Shown here: positions 1 to 26,900 of the stretch, one piece after another
How positions within the stretch are numbered: position 1 is the stretch's first letter
How the letters are laid out: each line of letters opens with the position of its first letter
Source: Pipra filicauda
Taxonomy: Eukaryota; Chordata; Aves; Passeriformes; Pipridae
DNA length: 64,000 nucleotides
Assembly (NCBI RefSeq): GCF_003945595.2
Contig: NW_024104998.1
Location: 6,384,020 to 6,448,019 of the forward strand
Direction: 5' to 3'
Translations under genes and position numbers: made by a program
Notes under the pieces: model-generated
What the model was told of the DNA's origin: nothing
What the model saw: only the letters and a program-made list of their open reading frames with translations
Databases searched by the model: none

Positions 1-1578
1 TCTGGTGCCTGTCAACATTCTGGTGGGAATGTCTGTTTGGAAAAGACATGTCTTGGATGCAAGTCCATTAAGCCACTTTGTCCAAATGTTTGTTGGAGCA
101 GATATTTAAATATAAACAAGTCAAGCAGCACCTTATTGTTCCCTTCTCTCTGGGAAAGGAGTGAAGGGAGGGCAGGGAAGCTCCAGGAATAAACAGGGTA
201 TTTTCAGGTTTATAATTTAGGGACAGACCCAATCCAAGACATGTCAGGTACAGCTGGAAAGGGAAAAATTGCCTGGAGTACTTCAGTGTCCTTCAGGGGT
301 TGTGACTTAGCAGAGCAAATAATTCCAGGGCTTTGATTGGAGCTGGAAAGAATTGAATTTGTCTGTTTGCATCAGTGGCCACGTGAGGAAAACCAGCTTG
401 TGGTGCTGCAAATCGATTCCTGGGATTTACAGCCTGTGCTGGAGCGGGAAGGGATTGGATTTGCTCACCCCTGTGCTGAGGATCGTCCCTGGATCTGGGA
501 TGAAACACAGCAGCTGTTTGTCCTGCACACCTATGGGACAAATAACCAGGGAGTCAGGATTCCTGCCCATCTGGGATGTGCTGCTTCCCAAAACCTCCTC
601 CCAGAAGGGAGTATTTGCTTCCCCTTTGCAGAGCCAGCTTTTGAACTTTTGGGGGAGGGGGAGCAGAATATGTGAGAAACTCACCTGGGAATTCAGATTT
701 TGGGTTGGGAAAATCTCCCAAAGGCAGTTGGTTCCCTCTGGATCAAAATGCTGCTCAATTGTGATCCAAGAGATTTTGGTGAAAAAATCCTGCACTAGAA
801 ATCAAAGAATCCTCACAGGGTGGTTTGGGTAGGAAGGGACCTTAATCATGGCTTAAACCCCCCTGTTCTCCTGCTGGGCACCCTGGCAGAGAACTAAAAT
901 CTCTGGAAAATTGCTTGGAAAACACAAGCTCTGCCTTTGTGCCCCTTTTTCCTGCCTTTTCCCTGCACCTGCAGGGTTTGGTGTCCAGCAAAAGTCACTG
1001 AGCTCCTCTCCTCTGCCAGTGGGGATTCCAGCTTCCAGGAGGTTGGGAGAAAGCAGTGGGAAGTGGTGTATCCTTGAGTAACTCCAGTTGCTTCTGGAAT
1101 TCTCTGCCTGCAGTTAAGAGGATTTATACAAAGTGAAGTGAGGCAGGTTGGGATGCTCCACTTCCCAGGGGATCTTGTTGATCCCTTCCAGCTGAAGATG
1201 TTGGAGAAGGAAAAAATTATCCATAAAATATGAGCGAGAAGAGCCTTTTGTTAATAATAATTAGTTTTAAGGGTTGTCAGACCTATTAAATTTGTTCATT
1301 TAGTTCAACTCAAGTCTTTGAATTACCTGGTAGAAATTCTTTCAATTTTCATCTCAAATCACCGATATTTAAGGATAAAACAGATGCTTGGGAATGATAC
1401 AGGAAATAAGAACGTGTCTCCCAGTGACTTTGCAGTTGTAAAATCAAATAACTGCTCTTTTCCTTGCAGGAAGTTTCACTGCACACTCTGGATCTATTGG
1501 ACACAGTAAATCATTTTTAAATTGTGTGCTTACAGCTGGAATTGTTCCTTGAATCCATGTTTTTTTTCCTTCTTGCAG
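1..1578 (+). other. RAB6A: RAB6A intron 1 (3' part)
   Basis: No exon is recognisable. The sequence is moderately AT-rich with no CpG cluster, so the missing exon 1 and promoter are not here. It ends in a T-rich tract and TTCTTGCAG acceptor directly before exon 2. A 112-codon open frame near 337-675 has no family resemblance and no splice context, and I treat it as chance. Confidence 0.8.
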
Positions 1579-16242
<14,664 letters not shown>

Positions 16243-16407
16243 TCCCATGTGGCTCCCACCTTTCTCCAGAACATCACTGCTCCCCCTCCCTGTCCTCTCC
16301 ATTGACTGCAGTGTGAATATTGGCTTGAACCTCCCCCTTCCCGTGATAACGTATCCCAGTTCCTCATCGCTGCCTGTCTCGTGGAGATGATTATTGGCTT
16401 CACAAGC

Positions 16408-16424
16408 ACACACACACACACACA
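16408..16424. repeat. (CA)n microsatellite in RAB6A 3' UTR
   Basis: About eight CA dinucleotides following 'ttggcttcacaag'. Confidence 0.9.
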
Positions 16425-17827
16425 GAGAAAAATGTCAGTGTCTTCATTATTTATAAGAAAAAAAAAAAAAGCCAAAATATCCCAGCGTATCCTAGTTATA
16501 ACTTTAAAAAAAATGGGGAAAAAAAAAAGAAAAAAAAAGAGACAAAAATAGGTACAATTTCTTAATATTTGTTCCTTTTTTAATATGTTATGATACCGCA
16601 CTTTGGAATGAGGGCAACCGAGTAAGTTTGGGATTGGACTTAGATGGGATGTTATGTGCAGAAGAAGGCTTGCAAATCTGACCCATTGGAGTTCTCTGAG
16701 GATCTGGGAATGCGTAGACAGCGGGAATCGTGGGCAGAGGCGGCGCATGCCGAGGGCTAAACGCTTCTCCTTGATAATCCAACAACAAAGTGAACCCAAG
16801 ATCTTAATTCCCTTGAGCAGAGCGAGTCTGCCTGGTGTCCAAACCCCACCCCAGCAGGGCTTTGACACCACCACAGGCTGCTGGAGTTGGGAATTCCACG
16901 TTTCCAAGGAAGCGTGCTGGGAAATCCGGAGAGGGGCTCTCTGAGTGGGATGAGTGGCTTCTGGAGGATTTTTGGGGAGGGGAGGAAAGGGTGGATGTGC
17001 ATTAGCAAAACACTTGCAGGAAACAGGGAAATAATGTTTCGAGTGCAAGATGAGTTTTAAGAGCAGGTTTTTTTTTCCTTTGTAAGTAGAAAACATGGAT
17101 GAAGTGAATTATTCCTGCCTGAGGGACAGGAACGGAATGTTCCAGGTGTTTGGAGGAGGAAGCATTTTGCTTCTTTTTCATTTTCCTTTTTTTTTTTTTT
17201 TTTTTTAAGGGGAAATAGTGAAATCAGGACTGGCACTAAAACCTGTCAAAGCTGATCGAAACCTTGGAAATTTGGGAGAGAGAGGGAAGAGCAGGTGGCT
17301 GCCCCAGCAGAGAGGGAATTGCTCCTGCTTTTCCAGAGCGTAGGTCGGTGGGGGAAGGGGGTGTTTACTTCGATCCTACAGAAATCTAGTTGAGACAACT
17401 TAGATGGAAAGGGAGGGACTTGAGTAGGATGGAAACCAACTTCTGATTATGCAGATTTATGCCTTTATTTTTTAGCTTTTTGGGGTTTTTTTTATGTTCA
17501 GTCTTCCGAGTCGGTTTAGTTCGGTTCACTAGAGCTGTATAGTTTGGTTAAACAAGTAGCAATTCAGTTTTCTATTGAACTAAGCTTCCAAGTAACCATT
17601 TTTTTTCTTTGGTATTTATTTCTTGGCTTAATTTGTTTTTGTTTTTTTTTTTTTACTCTGTTCAGTACTGATTTTGTGGGGTTTTTTTTTTCCTTTGGCT
17701 GAGGAATCTGTTGTAGAGCTTTTGCTGGTGTTGCTGGATGTAGCTCCCCGAGACCCACAGAATGGAACACACTAGAAGTGCACCCTTTTAATCTTTACTA
17801 GTTCATTGTGAAGTTGCTGTGTAAGTT

Positions 17828-17833
17828 AATAAA
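17828..17833 (+). terminator. RAB6A: Candidate proximal polyadenylation signal AATAAA (RAB6A)
   Basis: AATAAA is followed within about 30 nt by a T/G-rich stretch ('accttgtttgctgggc'). It would give a roughly 1.6-kb 3' UTR. Confidence 0.5.
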
Positions 17834-18211
17834 AAAACCACACCTGTAAATACCTTGTTTGCTGGGCAGATCTGGCCGAGTTGCAGGGAAGGAATTCCTG
17901 AGTCTGGGTTGCGATTGCTGCTTAGAAGGACAATTGCCAGGGAATATTCAGGCTCCTCCTTGGTTCTCCTTGCCCTTTTCCCTGCCACTTAAAATGGGGG
18001 AGAGGAAGGGAAATCGTCCTCACCACCACTTCCCACCAGGAAACGGGCATAAAAGAGTTGGAATTCTTCATTCCTGAGGGGCTCGTGCCCTGCCCTGGGT
18101 TTCTGGCAACTCTGCACAACAATAACTCAAAGGCAGAACGAGATGTAAAAGTGCTTTTCTAATGCAATATTAAAGGCATTAAAGGAGTTTTTTTGACGTG
18201 GCATGTCTTGA

Positions 18212-18217
18212 AATAAA
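18212..18217 (+). terminator. RAB6A: Candidate middle polyadenylation signal AATAAA (RAB6A)
   Basis: AATAAA inside 'cttgaaataaacatc'. The downstream GT-rich element is weak, so it is less certain than the other two. Confidence 0.35.
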
Positions 18218-19143
18218 CATCAATGATATGTGACAAAGGACCATTCTTTCTTTAAAAAGAACCTGTCTGGGGGAAGGAAACCTGGCTGCTTTTCCTGTGT
18301 TGTACTGTCCTTACCCGTGCAGAAATGCCTCATCCCGCTGCTTCTTCCTTGGCTTTCTTCTTCCTTTGGTTCTTCATGCAGCTTCTCCTGGTCCTCAGTT
18401 GGCTGTTTCCCACCAGCACATCCTTGGTTTTCTTGCTTCTGGTAGACCCAAGCCCCCTCTGCTTCCCGTGGTCCCAAGCTTTAAGCACTGGATTTGCAAG
18501 GAGCTGGCTGAGCCCGGGGGTTTCCCAGCTTTTCCTGCAAGACCTGAGAGCAGGTTTGGCCATGATTCCCGCTAAACAAAGGTCTGGAGAGCAGCATTCC
18601 CACAGCTCCCTGGGGCTGCAGGAACATGGATGAGGGTGTGGTTTGGCACTTCTCCACCACGGGGTCCCTGGGTGTGCTCAGGTACGTTCTGATAGTCCTT
18701 GCTGTTAGTCCAGGCTTAACGTGCCCACAGCCCTAATCCCAGTTCTCCAGAGAAAACACCCTTCCAAAGTGAGCACAGAAGCAACATGATCTTTATTTTT
18801 TTTTTTTTTTTGCACCATCTGGTTTCAGGTTTTAGTTTTCCTTTGCTCCTTGGGAACTGTGGGAACAGACCTTTCTAGTGCTGCCTTTGGTGTGATTTTT
18901 GGAGTGAGGGTCTCGGCTCTGTTTCTTTTCCCCTCCTTGCTCTGCCCTGCTCATTGTACAGCCCCATCACGCAGCTTTTCCATGCCTCACCTTTTGTCTT
19001 GATAAAAGTAGTTGAAGAAATTGTGTAAGGGGGTGGTGGGGGGGGAAAGGTTCCTTTTCTTCGTGTTGGAATGTCACTGGTACCTCAGCTCTGTTTGATA
19101 ATGGCGACGACGACAACAGAACAAATCCTTAGCGCTTGAACTA

Positions 19144-19149
19144 AATAAA
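19144..19149 (+). terminator. RAB6A: Candidate distal polyadenylation signal AATAAA (RAB6A)
   Basis: AATAAA in 'gaactaaataaatacctg', followed by CA and a 'gggtctcttctct' stretch within 30 nt. The layout is typical of a cleavage site near 19160-19165. Confidence 0.55.
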
Positions 19150-19563
19150 TACCTGTCTCATTGGAAAGCTCTGGGTCTCTTCTCTCCATCACAACACAGG
19201 TGGGAGGTGCAGCTCCGGATTTGGGGGTTGGAAGTGCCGCAGGAGAAGTTTTTTAAGGGCAACAGGAATGTTTTGGGGGGGTTTCTTTGCAGAGGGAAGA
19301 CGTGGAGTTGTGCGTTTGCTGTTCCTCCAGTTCCACGCGGTGTCTCTACCATTTTCCAGCTGTGCCTTTCTGGGCCTTTCCCGCTCTTGACATCCAGCTG
19401 TTCCCTTTCCAAGGGCCTCAGCTTCCCTGGGACACGGGTGGACCAACCCCACCTTCCCTGAGGAGGATCCTCCTTAAGCCTTGGAGCTGGGCAGGCGGGG
19501 CCAGGGAGGTGAGTACCAGTAACAGATGCTCGTGGATGAGTTATCCTTGTCTTTCCTGGAGTA

Positions 19564-19660
19564 GAGAATCATGGAATCACAGGATGGTTGGCTTGGAAGG
19601 GAGTCCCAACCTGCTACCATGGGCAGGGACATCTTCCACACGGCTTGCTCCAAGCCCCTG
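19564..19660 (-). repeat. CR1 LINE 3' end, antisense, degraded
   Basis: Shows 'gaatcatggaatcacagg', 'ggttggcttggaaggga' and 'ccatgggcagggacatcttc', then loses similarity. Confidence 0.85.
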
Positions 19661-21788
19661 GTCAGTAGAGAAGGGAATTCCCTGGATTTGGTGTGGGAAC
19701 ACCAGCATCCCAACCTCGGTCACTTGGTGAAGGGCTGTGAATCAACTAATTGGGAAGCTGTGGGGATGTGCTGGAATTCAGGGATATGGGAAGAGCCATG
19801 TGGGGACAAGTCACTGGAGGAGGTTTTTGTCACAGGGTTAATTTCTCTTCCTTGTACTTGGCACCTCCAGGTCCTGGGAGCCTTTGGAAACCCCACATTC
19901 CTCTCTGGGCAGTGGGTTTGGGATGGAAGGAGCCAAGTGGGATGTCAGAGGGTGGTGTCTCCAAAGTGTGACAGTCCCAATTCCTCTTTGGAATTGAGCC
20001 TTGGGTCTGCCACCTCGGACACTGAGATCCCAATTTCCCTCCTCTGAAGGGGGGCTGGGTTAAACTGCAGGGAAAGGGTGGGGGGCTCCCAGAGGGTGCT
20101 GGTCCCGGTGGGTCGAGCTCTGCTCCCAGCCCTGCTCCAAACTCCGACAGGGAGCGTCTGGCTCAGCCTGGATGGTGCTTGTGGTTTTTTTGCCCGCTGA
20201 TGGGATCAGCTGTGATTTTTCCAGGCTGGAGCATCCACAGCATCCTCCTGGCAGCGTCTGCAGAGCCGCTGCAGCCGCCGGCGCCGTCCTCTGGCTGCAG
20301 CTGTGCTTCCAGCGGCGGAATCCTCGGCAGAGCGGAGCGCGGGGGCTCTCCCGACCTGCTGCAGCAGCTCCTTTTTCCATGCTGGGCATGTCCCAGCTCC
20401 GGAAGGAAGATAAATGGGATGGGCAGGCTGCGGCACAGGCAGCTGCAAACAGCCGGCCCTCTCCTCCCATCTGCATTCCCTCCTCCCCTGCCGTTCTCCC
20501 GCTGCCTGAGCCGAGATTTCCAGGCTTGCTGGGCTTCGTTTTCACCGGTTCAATGGGTCTTTCATTGATTTAATTGACTTTTCTTCAATTGGCAAAAATA
20601 CCTATTTTATTCCCCTCCCCTGCCCCTTTAACCACCTTTCCCTTCACCACCCTGAGCAGGCAGCAAAGTGGCTTTTTATAAGAAATTTGGGATCCTCTTG
20701 TAGGAGCAGGATGTAAATGCCGGGCGCGGGTGTGTCGGGAATGAAACCTCAGTGGAATTGCAGTGCTGGGAGCAGCTCTGCCCTTCCCGGGAGGATGAGG
20801 AGGAGGGAAGGGCTGAAGGCAGCTGGATGATGATGCTCCTGCTGCCCCACAGCTCTGCCTCGGGGTGCTGTTCCCAAATTTTCCAGGCGAGGGAGAAAAT
20901 GGGATTGATTGATTGCTGCTGGTGGTTTGGCACCGGCCTTTCCCGTGTTTATCTGAGCTCGGTAGGAAATCTGACTGGAAGTTTGAGGGTGGAATTTGAG
21001 CTTGGGTGGAAATTCAAGGTTCGATCCTGACATTTCCCGAGCTGCTTGATTTCCAGGGAAGTGTGTTTGGATCCCAGCGAGGGTCACATGGCCCCCAGCT
21101 GATTTCTGTGCTGTGGGATATTGTGGGATTCATCTTTCCAGGCAGTTTAGGGGCACATTTGGGCCTGTGAATCCTGCCGTGTCCATCCTCGTTTCCAAGG
21201 AGTTTGGGAGTTGTTCTGAGCTTTGCTCAATGTCTGGATCTTCGTCAGCTCTCCCTGCTGGGAGAGAGGAGTCATGTGAGTCTGGATTGGAGTTGGGAAT
21301 GGAGCAGCTTATCCCTAATTTCTGTTCCTCAGCACTTCTTTTCCCTCTGGTCCTGCCCGGTGGCAGCACCATGAGCTCCCAGGAAGCCCCTTTCCTGAGC
21401 GGAGCAGAGCCCAGTCCAGGTGGTTTTGTGGACTGTGGGTCTGGTGTTTGTGCTTCCAGACTGATTTTTGAAACATTTAATTGCTCCTTTGTTCAGCTTC
21501 CTAGCGCAGGGCTTGACTGCCATCAGCTCTTCCCACCGGAATCGCTGCTGGAGGCACGTGCTGATCCATCACTGCCCTTCCCATGGATTGCTCCATGCCC
21601 CTGGGTCTTTGGGAGACCAGCACAGCAGGAGAGAAGCGGGATCAGCCCTGGATGTTCAGGTACCACAGGGAAGGGGAGTGTGGGAGTCTGAGCTGGGGGA
21701 GCAGCTGGACGTGGCCTAGGAAGGAGGGAGGATTTCTGGGTCACGTTGCTCTTGAAAAACTTCCAGATGTTGTGCACCTTGTTTAGTG

Positions 21789-22100
21789 AATTATGGAATG
21801 GTTTGGGTTGGAAGGGTTTAAATTAGATATTAAGAAGAAATTCAGCCTTGGAGCTGAGCTATCCCTAGCTCTTCCCAGTACCTTGGAACTCTGGGAGGGA
21901 TGGGAGATGGACACAATGGGCAGGGACACCTCCCGCTATCCCAGGTTGCTCCAAGCCCCGTCCAACCTGGCCTTGGACACTTCCAGGGATGGGGCAGCCA
22001 GAGCTTCTCTGGGAAACCTGTGCCAGGGCCTCCCCACCCTCCCAGGGAAGAATTCCTTCCCCATATCCCATCTATCCCTGCCCTCTGGCTGTGGGTGTTG
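21789..22100 (-). repeat. CR1 LINE, antisense, with rearranged internal piece
   Basis: Starts as an antisense terminus ('ttatggaatggtttgggttg'). It then has a sense-like internal piece ('taaattagatattaagaaga') and resumes antisense from 'gggcagggacacctcccgct' through 'ccatatcccatctatccctg'. It is either two nested fragments or an inversion. Confidence 0.82.
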
Positions 22101-22655
22101 GATCAGCATCTGAGGATCAGCATCTGACAGCGGCTTGGACATGGAGAGGGCAGAAGGGATGAAAAGACGGGGGTGTGTGGGGCCATATCCTTCTCCTCTC
22201 CTGCCCTTGGGAGCTGGTGTTTTATGGTGGGATTAACCCAGGGATGGCAGTGCCTGTCACTGCACTGGTCCCTTCCCAAGCGGAGAGGCCTCATCCACAA
22301 ATCCAGGAGGCAAAGGAGCTGCTCTGCCAGTGCAGGATGGTGGTTCCCCTGCACAGAAGCAGGATTTTTGGGACAGCTTTGTCCCTTCTGTGCCTCTTTG
22401 GGGTCTTTATGGCATGTTCAGAGGCTGGGGTGGGATCCCTGGGGATGCTCCAGCCCCACTCCTGTGAGGAGCTGAGGCATTTTTGGAGCCTTCCCACTGC
22501 CCTCGGGGCTCCCAGCTGGAAAGGGAGGGAGGTAAAGGGGTGCAGGAGGAGACAGGGGAGCTGGTGCTGTGCAGCTCTCGAGGGGGACACCCTTCCCCCC
22601 CTCTGGAATGGCCCAGGTTGAGCAGCCCCTCCTCCACTTCACTCACCACAGGCCA

Positions 22656-23812
22656 GGGCTGGTTTTTCGCTGCCTTTATTAGACCGCACAGGGGTTGTGT
22701 TTTTATTCCCTTCCGGGGAGCAGATGCAGCAGGAGGGAGGCAGGGAAGGCAGGAGAGGATGAGGATGTGCATGGGGATATCCCAAACCCCCTCGGTGCAG
22801 GGATGAGCTGATCCAGGGCTTTACTGGCAGAGCTGGGTGCTGGTGTCACTGGTGGTTCTTTATCCAGCTGTGGGGTCTGTTTGTAATTCCTACATTTGTT
22901 TAATGTCAGTGCTGTCTCCAGGATAAAACCTTGGTTGTAAGGGTGATGCTCAGCAGCTGCTCCTCATCCCCTTCCTGTGCCATTCCCTGTGCTGCCCAAA
23001 AAACCCAGGAGCTGCTGCTTGTCCCCAGGCCTGACCATGTGTGTCCCCTCTATCCCAAATCCCAGCTGAGAAGTTCCTGGTTTGGCTGCCAGGAAGGATC
23101 CTGGTCCCCAGGGAGAGCTGCCCTTCTCCCCCTCCTAAAAATCAGGGTGCTGCGTGTCCCTCCCACTTGGCTAGGATATTCCCTGGGCTCTTCCCAGCTC
23201 AGTTCCCAGGGGTTTAACTCCAGTTCCTGGGGGTTTTGCACCATTTCTCCAGCCCAGGGGACTGGTGTGGTACTGGAAAGGGGTGGGAATCCTGCAGAGG
23301 TTTTCATCCTCCTTAATCCTTTACCCCTCTCTTGAGCATCCCTGTGGCTGTCCCTTGTGTCAACTCCTGCTCCAGTGCTGGAGCCTCTCCCAGAAAAAGC
23401 CCCTAAAAAGCCTCTTCATGGAGCTCACCCAGCCAAAAAGAAATCCAGCCACTTCCCCCAAATTAACTCCCCCTTGCTTCCAAATCCAGGTATTTGTGCA
23501 GCCGGCTCCCTCTAGAGATTCGGGGTGAGGAACTGCACCCCCCCCTCTGCCGACAGCCCCGGCAGCTCCCAGGCCCTTTCCCGCTGGGAATCGGATGCTG
23601 TGGAGTTCTGGGGTGGGTTTCAGGGGGTCTCTGAAGCATGGGGGGGGTTATTCAATGCAGAAGCTGGGGCTGGCAGGAGGGTGGGTGTGGGGTCTCTGCC
23701 CCCAGGGTTTTGGTGGGGGGCTCAGGGCAGGTTCCAAGCCAGGGGTGAGTTAAACTGGGCTGGGGGTGCTGCGACCTGGTTAAGGGGGCCGTGCCCCAGT
23801 TTGGGGGGGCTC
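22656..23812 (-). other. PLEKHB1: PLEKHB1 3' UTR (probable extent)
   Basis: Lies downstream of the PLEKHB1 stop on the - strand, with no recognisable splice sites. It ends at the first - strand AATAAA (22675-22680). About 1.1 kb long. The 3' boundary is inferred from the signal only. Confidence 0.6.
22675..22680 (-). terminator. PLEKHB1: Candidate polyadenylation signal AATAAA (PLEKHB1)
   Basis: TTTATT on the + strand, hence AATAAA on the - strand. A second AATAAA lies 27 bp upstream on the - strand (22702-22707). The pair makes a polyadenylation region here plausible. Confidence 0.55.
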
Positions 23813-23949
23813 CTAAAACCAGCAGGGCATCCACATGAAGGAGCCCAGGGCGGCGCCGGTGGCCGCCCCCGCCAGCAGCCCCAGCGCCATCTGGTCCCCG
23901 GACACGCGGTAGGGATCCTCCCGCACGATCACGTGGGTCACCCCGGGAC
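23813..23949 (-). CDS. PLEKHB1: PLEKHB1 last coding exon (residues 146-191)
   Basis: 137 nt from acceptor CCTGGCAG to TAG. It encodes GPGVTHVIVREDPYRV, then MALGLLAGAATGAALGSF and MWMPCWF. The Gly/Ala-rich hydrophobic stretch is a single membrane segment with almost no residues after it. Confidence 0.96.
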
Positions 23950-26900
23950 CTGCCAGGGAAAACGGGGAGGAAGGGGGTGAGCCAGGGGGGCACCGCCCTC
24001 CTGGCACCCCCCCCAGTGCCACCAGCAGGGCCACCCACCTCCGTACTGGTGGCCGTAGTGGCCCGAGCTGATGTAGGCGGCCTGGTGCGAGTCCAGCGGC
24101 ACCGTCTGGTAATAGTCGTCGTCGTAGGGGTCGTACACGTGCACCTGGGGCAGCAGGGGGTCAGCAGGGGGGCTCGGGGGGCTGTGCCCCCCTGTCACCC
24201 CGGGGGGGCCGGGGCCGGGGCCGCCTGGGGACCCTTGTGCTGCTGCCGGGGGATCCAGAGGGGCTGAAGGGCTGGGGCAGCCTGGGCTCAGCATCGGCAT
24301 CGTCTGCCCCTGCTCAGCCACCCTGGGTCTGCTGCCCCTCACTCTGACCCTGCCCTGGCACCTTAGCGGTGTCCCTGTCACCTTAACTGTGTCCCTGTCA
24401 CCTTAACTGTGTTCCACCAACTCAGCTCTGCCCCCATTCCTCTTAACAGTGTCCCTGTCACCTTACCTGTGTCCCTGTCACCTTGCTGATATCCCTGTCA
24501 CCTTGCTGGTGTCCCTGTCACTTTAACTTTGCTCCCATTCCCTTTAAGAGTGTCCCTATCACCTTAACTGTGTCCTACCACCCCAACTCTGCCCCCACTC
24601 CCCTTAATGGTGTTCCACTCCCTTTAACTGTGTCCCTGTCACCTCAGCTCTGCTCCCATTCCTCTTAATGGTGTTTCTGTCACCTCAGCTGTGTCCCTGT
24701 CACTCAGTGGTGTCCTACCAGCTTAACTCTGCCCCCATTCCCCTTAGTGATGTCCTGTTCCCCTTAGCTGTGTCCCTGTCACCTCAACTCTGCTCCTGTT
24801 CCCCTTAATTGTGTCCCCATAGCCCTGTGTCCCCTGCCACCTTAACTCTGCCCTGTCACCCCCCCTGCACTGCACAGGGTCCCCTCGGCTCTGTCCCCTC
24901 CCACCAGTGGGGGCATCCAAAACTTCCCCCCTTCTCCACTGTGGCTCCAGGGACTTCCCTCCCTGTGCCCCCCTGTGCGTGAGGGGTCTCGAGGAGCCCC
25001 CCAAGCTCTGGGTCAGCCCTGGGTGAGGGCTGGGGTTGGGGTAACCTGCCCCCCTCCATCCCAAATCCCAAATCCCAGGGTGGGATGTGCCCCTGCTCTG
25101 GGGCACGAAGCCTCACCGGGGTGGATTTAGCCTCCAGCACAGCCATCTTCCAAGCACTGCAACAAAACAGAGGGACTTGGATTTGGGGGTGCTGGGGGTG
25201 GGAATTGTCCCTATTGCTCCCCCGGGGACCTGGATGTGGCACTAATCCCTAATTCCCTGTTGAGGAGTGCTGGGATAACAGGTGAGGATGGGAAGGTGCC
25301 AGGAGGTGCCAAACACCACAGGGCGGTTCCTGGGAATGGGCTCAGCTAAAATCAGGGCAGGCAGGAATATGGCATCCAAATTTAGGGGGAAAAGCAGGTA
25401 ATGGGAGAATTTCCATCCAACTGGGGCCAAACTCAGTTAATCAAGCTCAGCTTGGCCATGGCTGAACTGTCCCTCCATCCCAGCTCAGCTGAAGCTTTCC
25501 CACTTTTAATTTTTTACAATTAAAAAAAGCTTTTATTAAAAAAAGCCCAGTTTTATAAAAATAAATTTTTAACCTTATTCCCAATTTTTTTTTTAGAAAT
25601 CGAGAGAAGGGGAGCAGTGCTAAAAACAGGGGTTTGCCTAAAGCCAGAGGGGACTTCACATTCCCACTATTTATCCTATTAACCAATGGAAACCCTTTTC
25701 CAGGGATCCTCAGTCGGGCCAAGAGGGGATTTGTGATCCATGAGGAAATCCCACCCCACAGGGGACGGACTGCTTAAAAACAGCTGCTTCTGCCTCGGGA
25801 TTATCCAGCGGGAAACCCAAACCTTCTCCTGCGCCTTTTGCCCCGTGAGTGGGTTTGAGGGAACAGGGGCTGTGGGAGGGGGTTTAGCCACGGGTGGGAC
25901 GTGGTGGGAGCGGCACAGGGCTCTTCCCAGGCTGGGATAATCGGGATGAGAAGGGCCCCGAGGGGGTGGCAGCTTACACGGCGTCGTCCTGGCTCTCAGC
26001 GCACAGCGTGGTCTTGGAGCCGTCCCGCAGCACCACGGTCAGGAGGCATTCCCGGCTCCTCCCCTCGGGAGGCTGCACATCTGGGAATGTGAGGGCAGGG
26101 ATCAGTCTCAGCTAAGACCCAAGACCCTCCCTGTCCGCCCCTGGGCTCCAAATCCCCCTGGCACAAGAGCTGATGGATGCAGCGTTAAATAACTGCACTG
26201 GGGGATTCATTTGGGCTCTGTCAGGATCCTAAAGGTTAAAAGGAACACAAGGATTGGGCTGGTGGGCAGAAACCTCCACCCCCAGGGCAGAAAGGATGTG
26301 GAAGGGCAAGAAACTGCCAAAAATGTGCCCGAGCTGCATCTGCTTTGAACTTGCCAGAGTGCACCCAAATTTCGTAGGAACGGGAGACGCTCCTCACTGG
26401 ATTTGCACCACGAGCTCCAGCAGGAACAAAACCTTAAATCCATGAGGCTCCTGTGCCTTGCCCTGTTTTCCAGGCTCAGCAGGACCCTTGGGGTGAGCAC
26501 ACAAAGCTTTGGGATTGTGCTCCCACGGCAGCTCCAGCCCCAGAAAGGCTCTTTGTGCAGCAGCCGTGGGCTGTGGGGCCCAGCCAAGCCAGGCTTTGTT
26601 CTCCCTGTTTGTGCGAGACGGAGACAGATGAGTCAGGAACGTGGGATCATGTTTTCAACAAGCACAAACCAGAAGGAGAGTCCCTCCTTCCTTCCCTCCT
26701 TCCTTATGGAAAAGCAATGGGAGAGAAGATGCAATGAGCATCTCCTGGGGGATGGCTTGGGAAAGGAGTGAATGAGGCAGCCCGGGTTAATTTTGGGGTA
26801 TCCTGGATGTGCACGGGCAGAGCAGGATTTGGAAGGGTCACAGCCACCTGGAGAGCCCTGGGATGGGGTTGGGAATGTGGGGCTTGGCTCACCCTTGCAC

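Larger units (their letters stand above)
16243..19165 (+). other. RAB6A: RAB6A 3' UTR (probable extent)
   Basis: Follows TAA without any further splice signal. It carries a CA microsatellite (16408-16424), A-rich (16458-16545) and T-rich (17187-17208, 17640-17655, 18796-18812) tracts. There are AATAAA signals at 17828-17833, 18212-18217 and 19144-19149. I take the last as the distal end because no clear + strand gene signal follows before PLEKHB1. A UTR of about 2.9 kb would be long but ordinary for a Rab gene. The boundary is inferred. Confidence 0.6.
19166..22655. other. Intergenic region between RAB6A and PLEKHB1 3' ends
   Basis: Holds antisense CR1 fragments (19564-19660, 21789-22100) and a small GC-rich patch at 20240-20370. 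No open frame here resembles a known family or has splice context. It separates two genes that converge tail to tail. Confidence 0.75.

Noticed and set aside
1..1578. RAB6A exon 1
   Set aside because: No sequence encoding MSTGGDFGNPLRKFK or a CpG island is present; it must lie upstream.
20172..20573. 133-codon + strand and 161-codon - strand frames over the GC patch
   Set aside because: Both lack family similarity and splice context; GC-rich composition alone explains their length.
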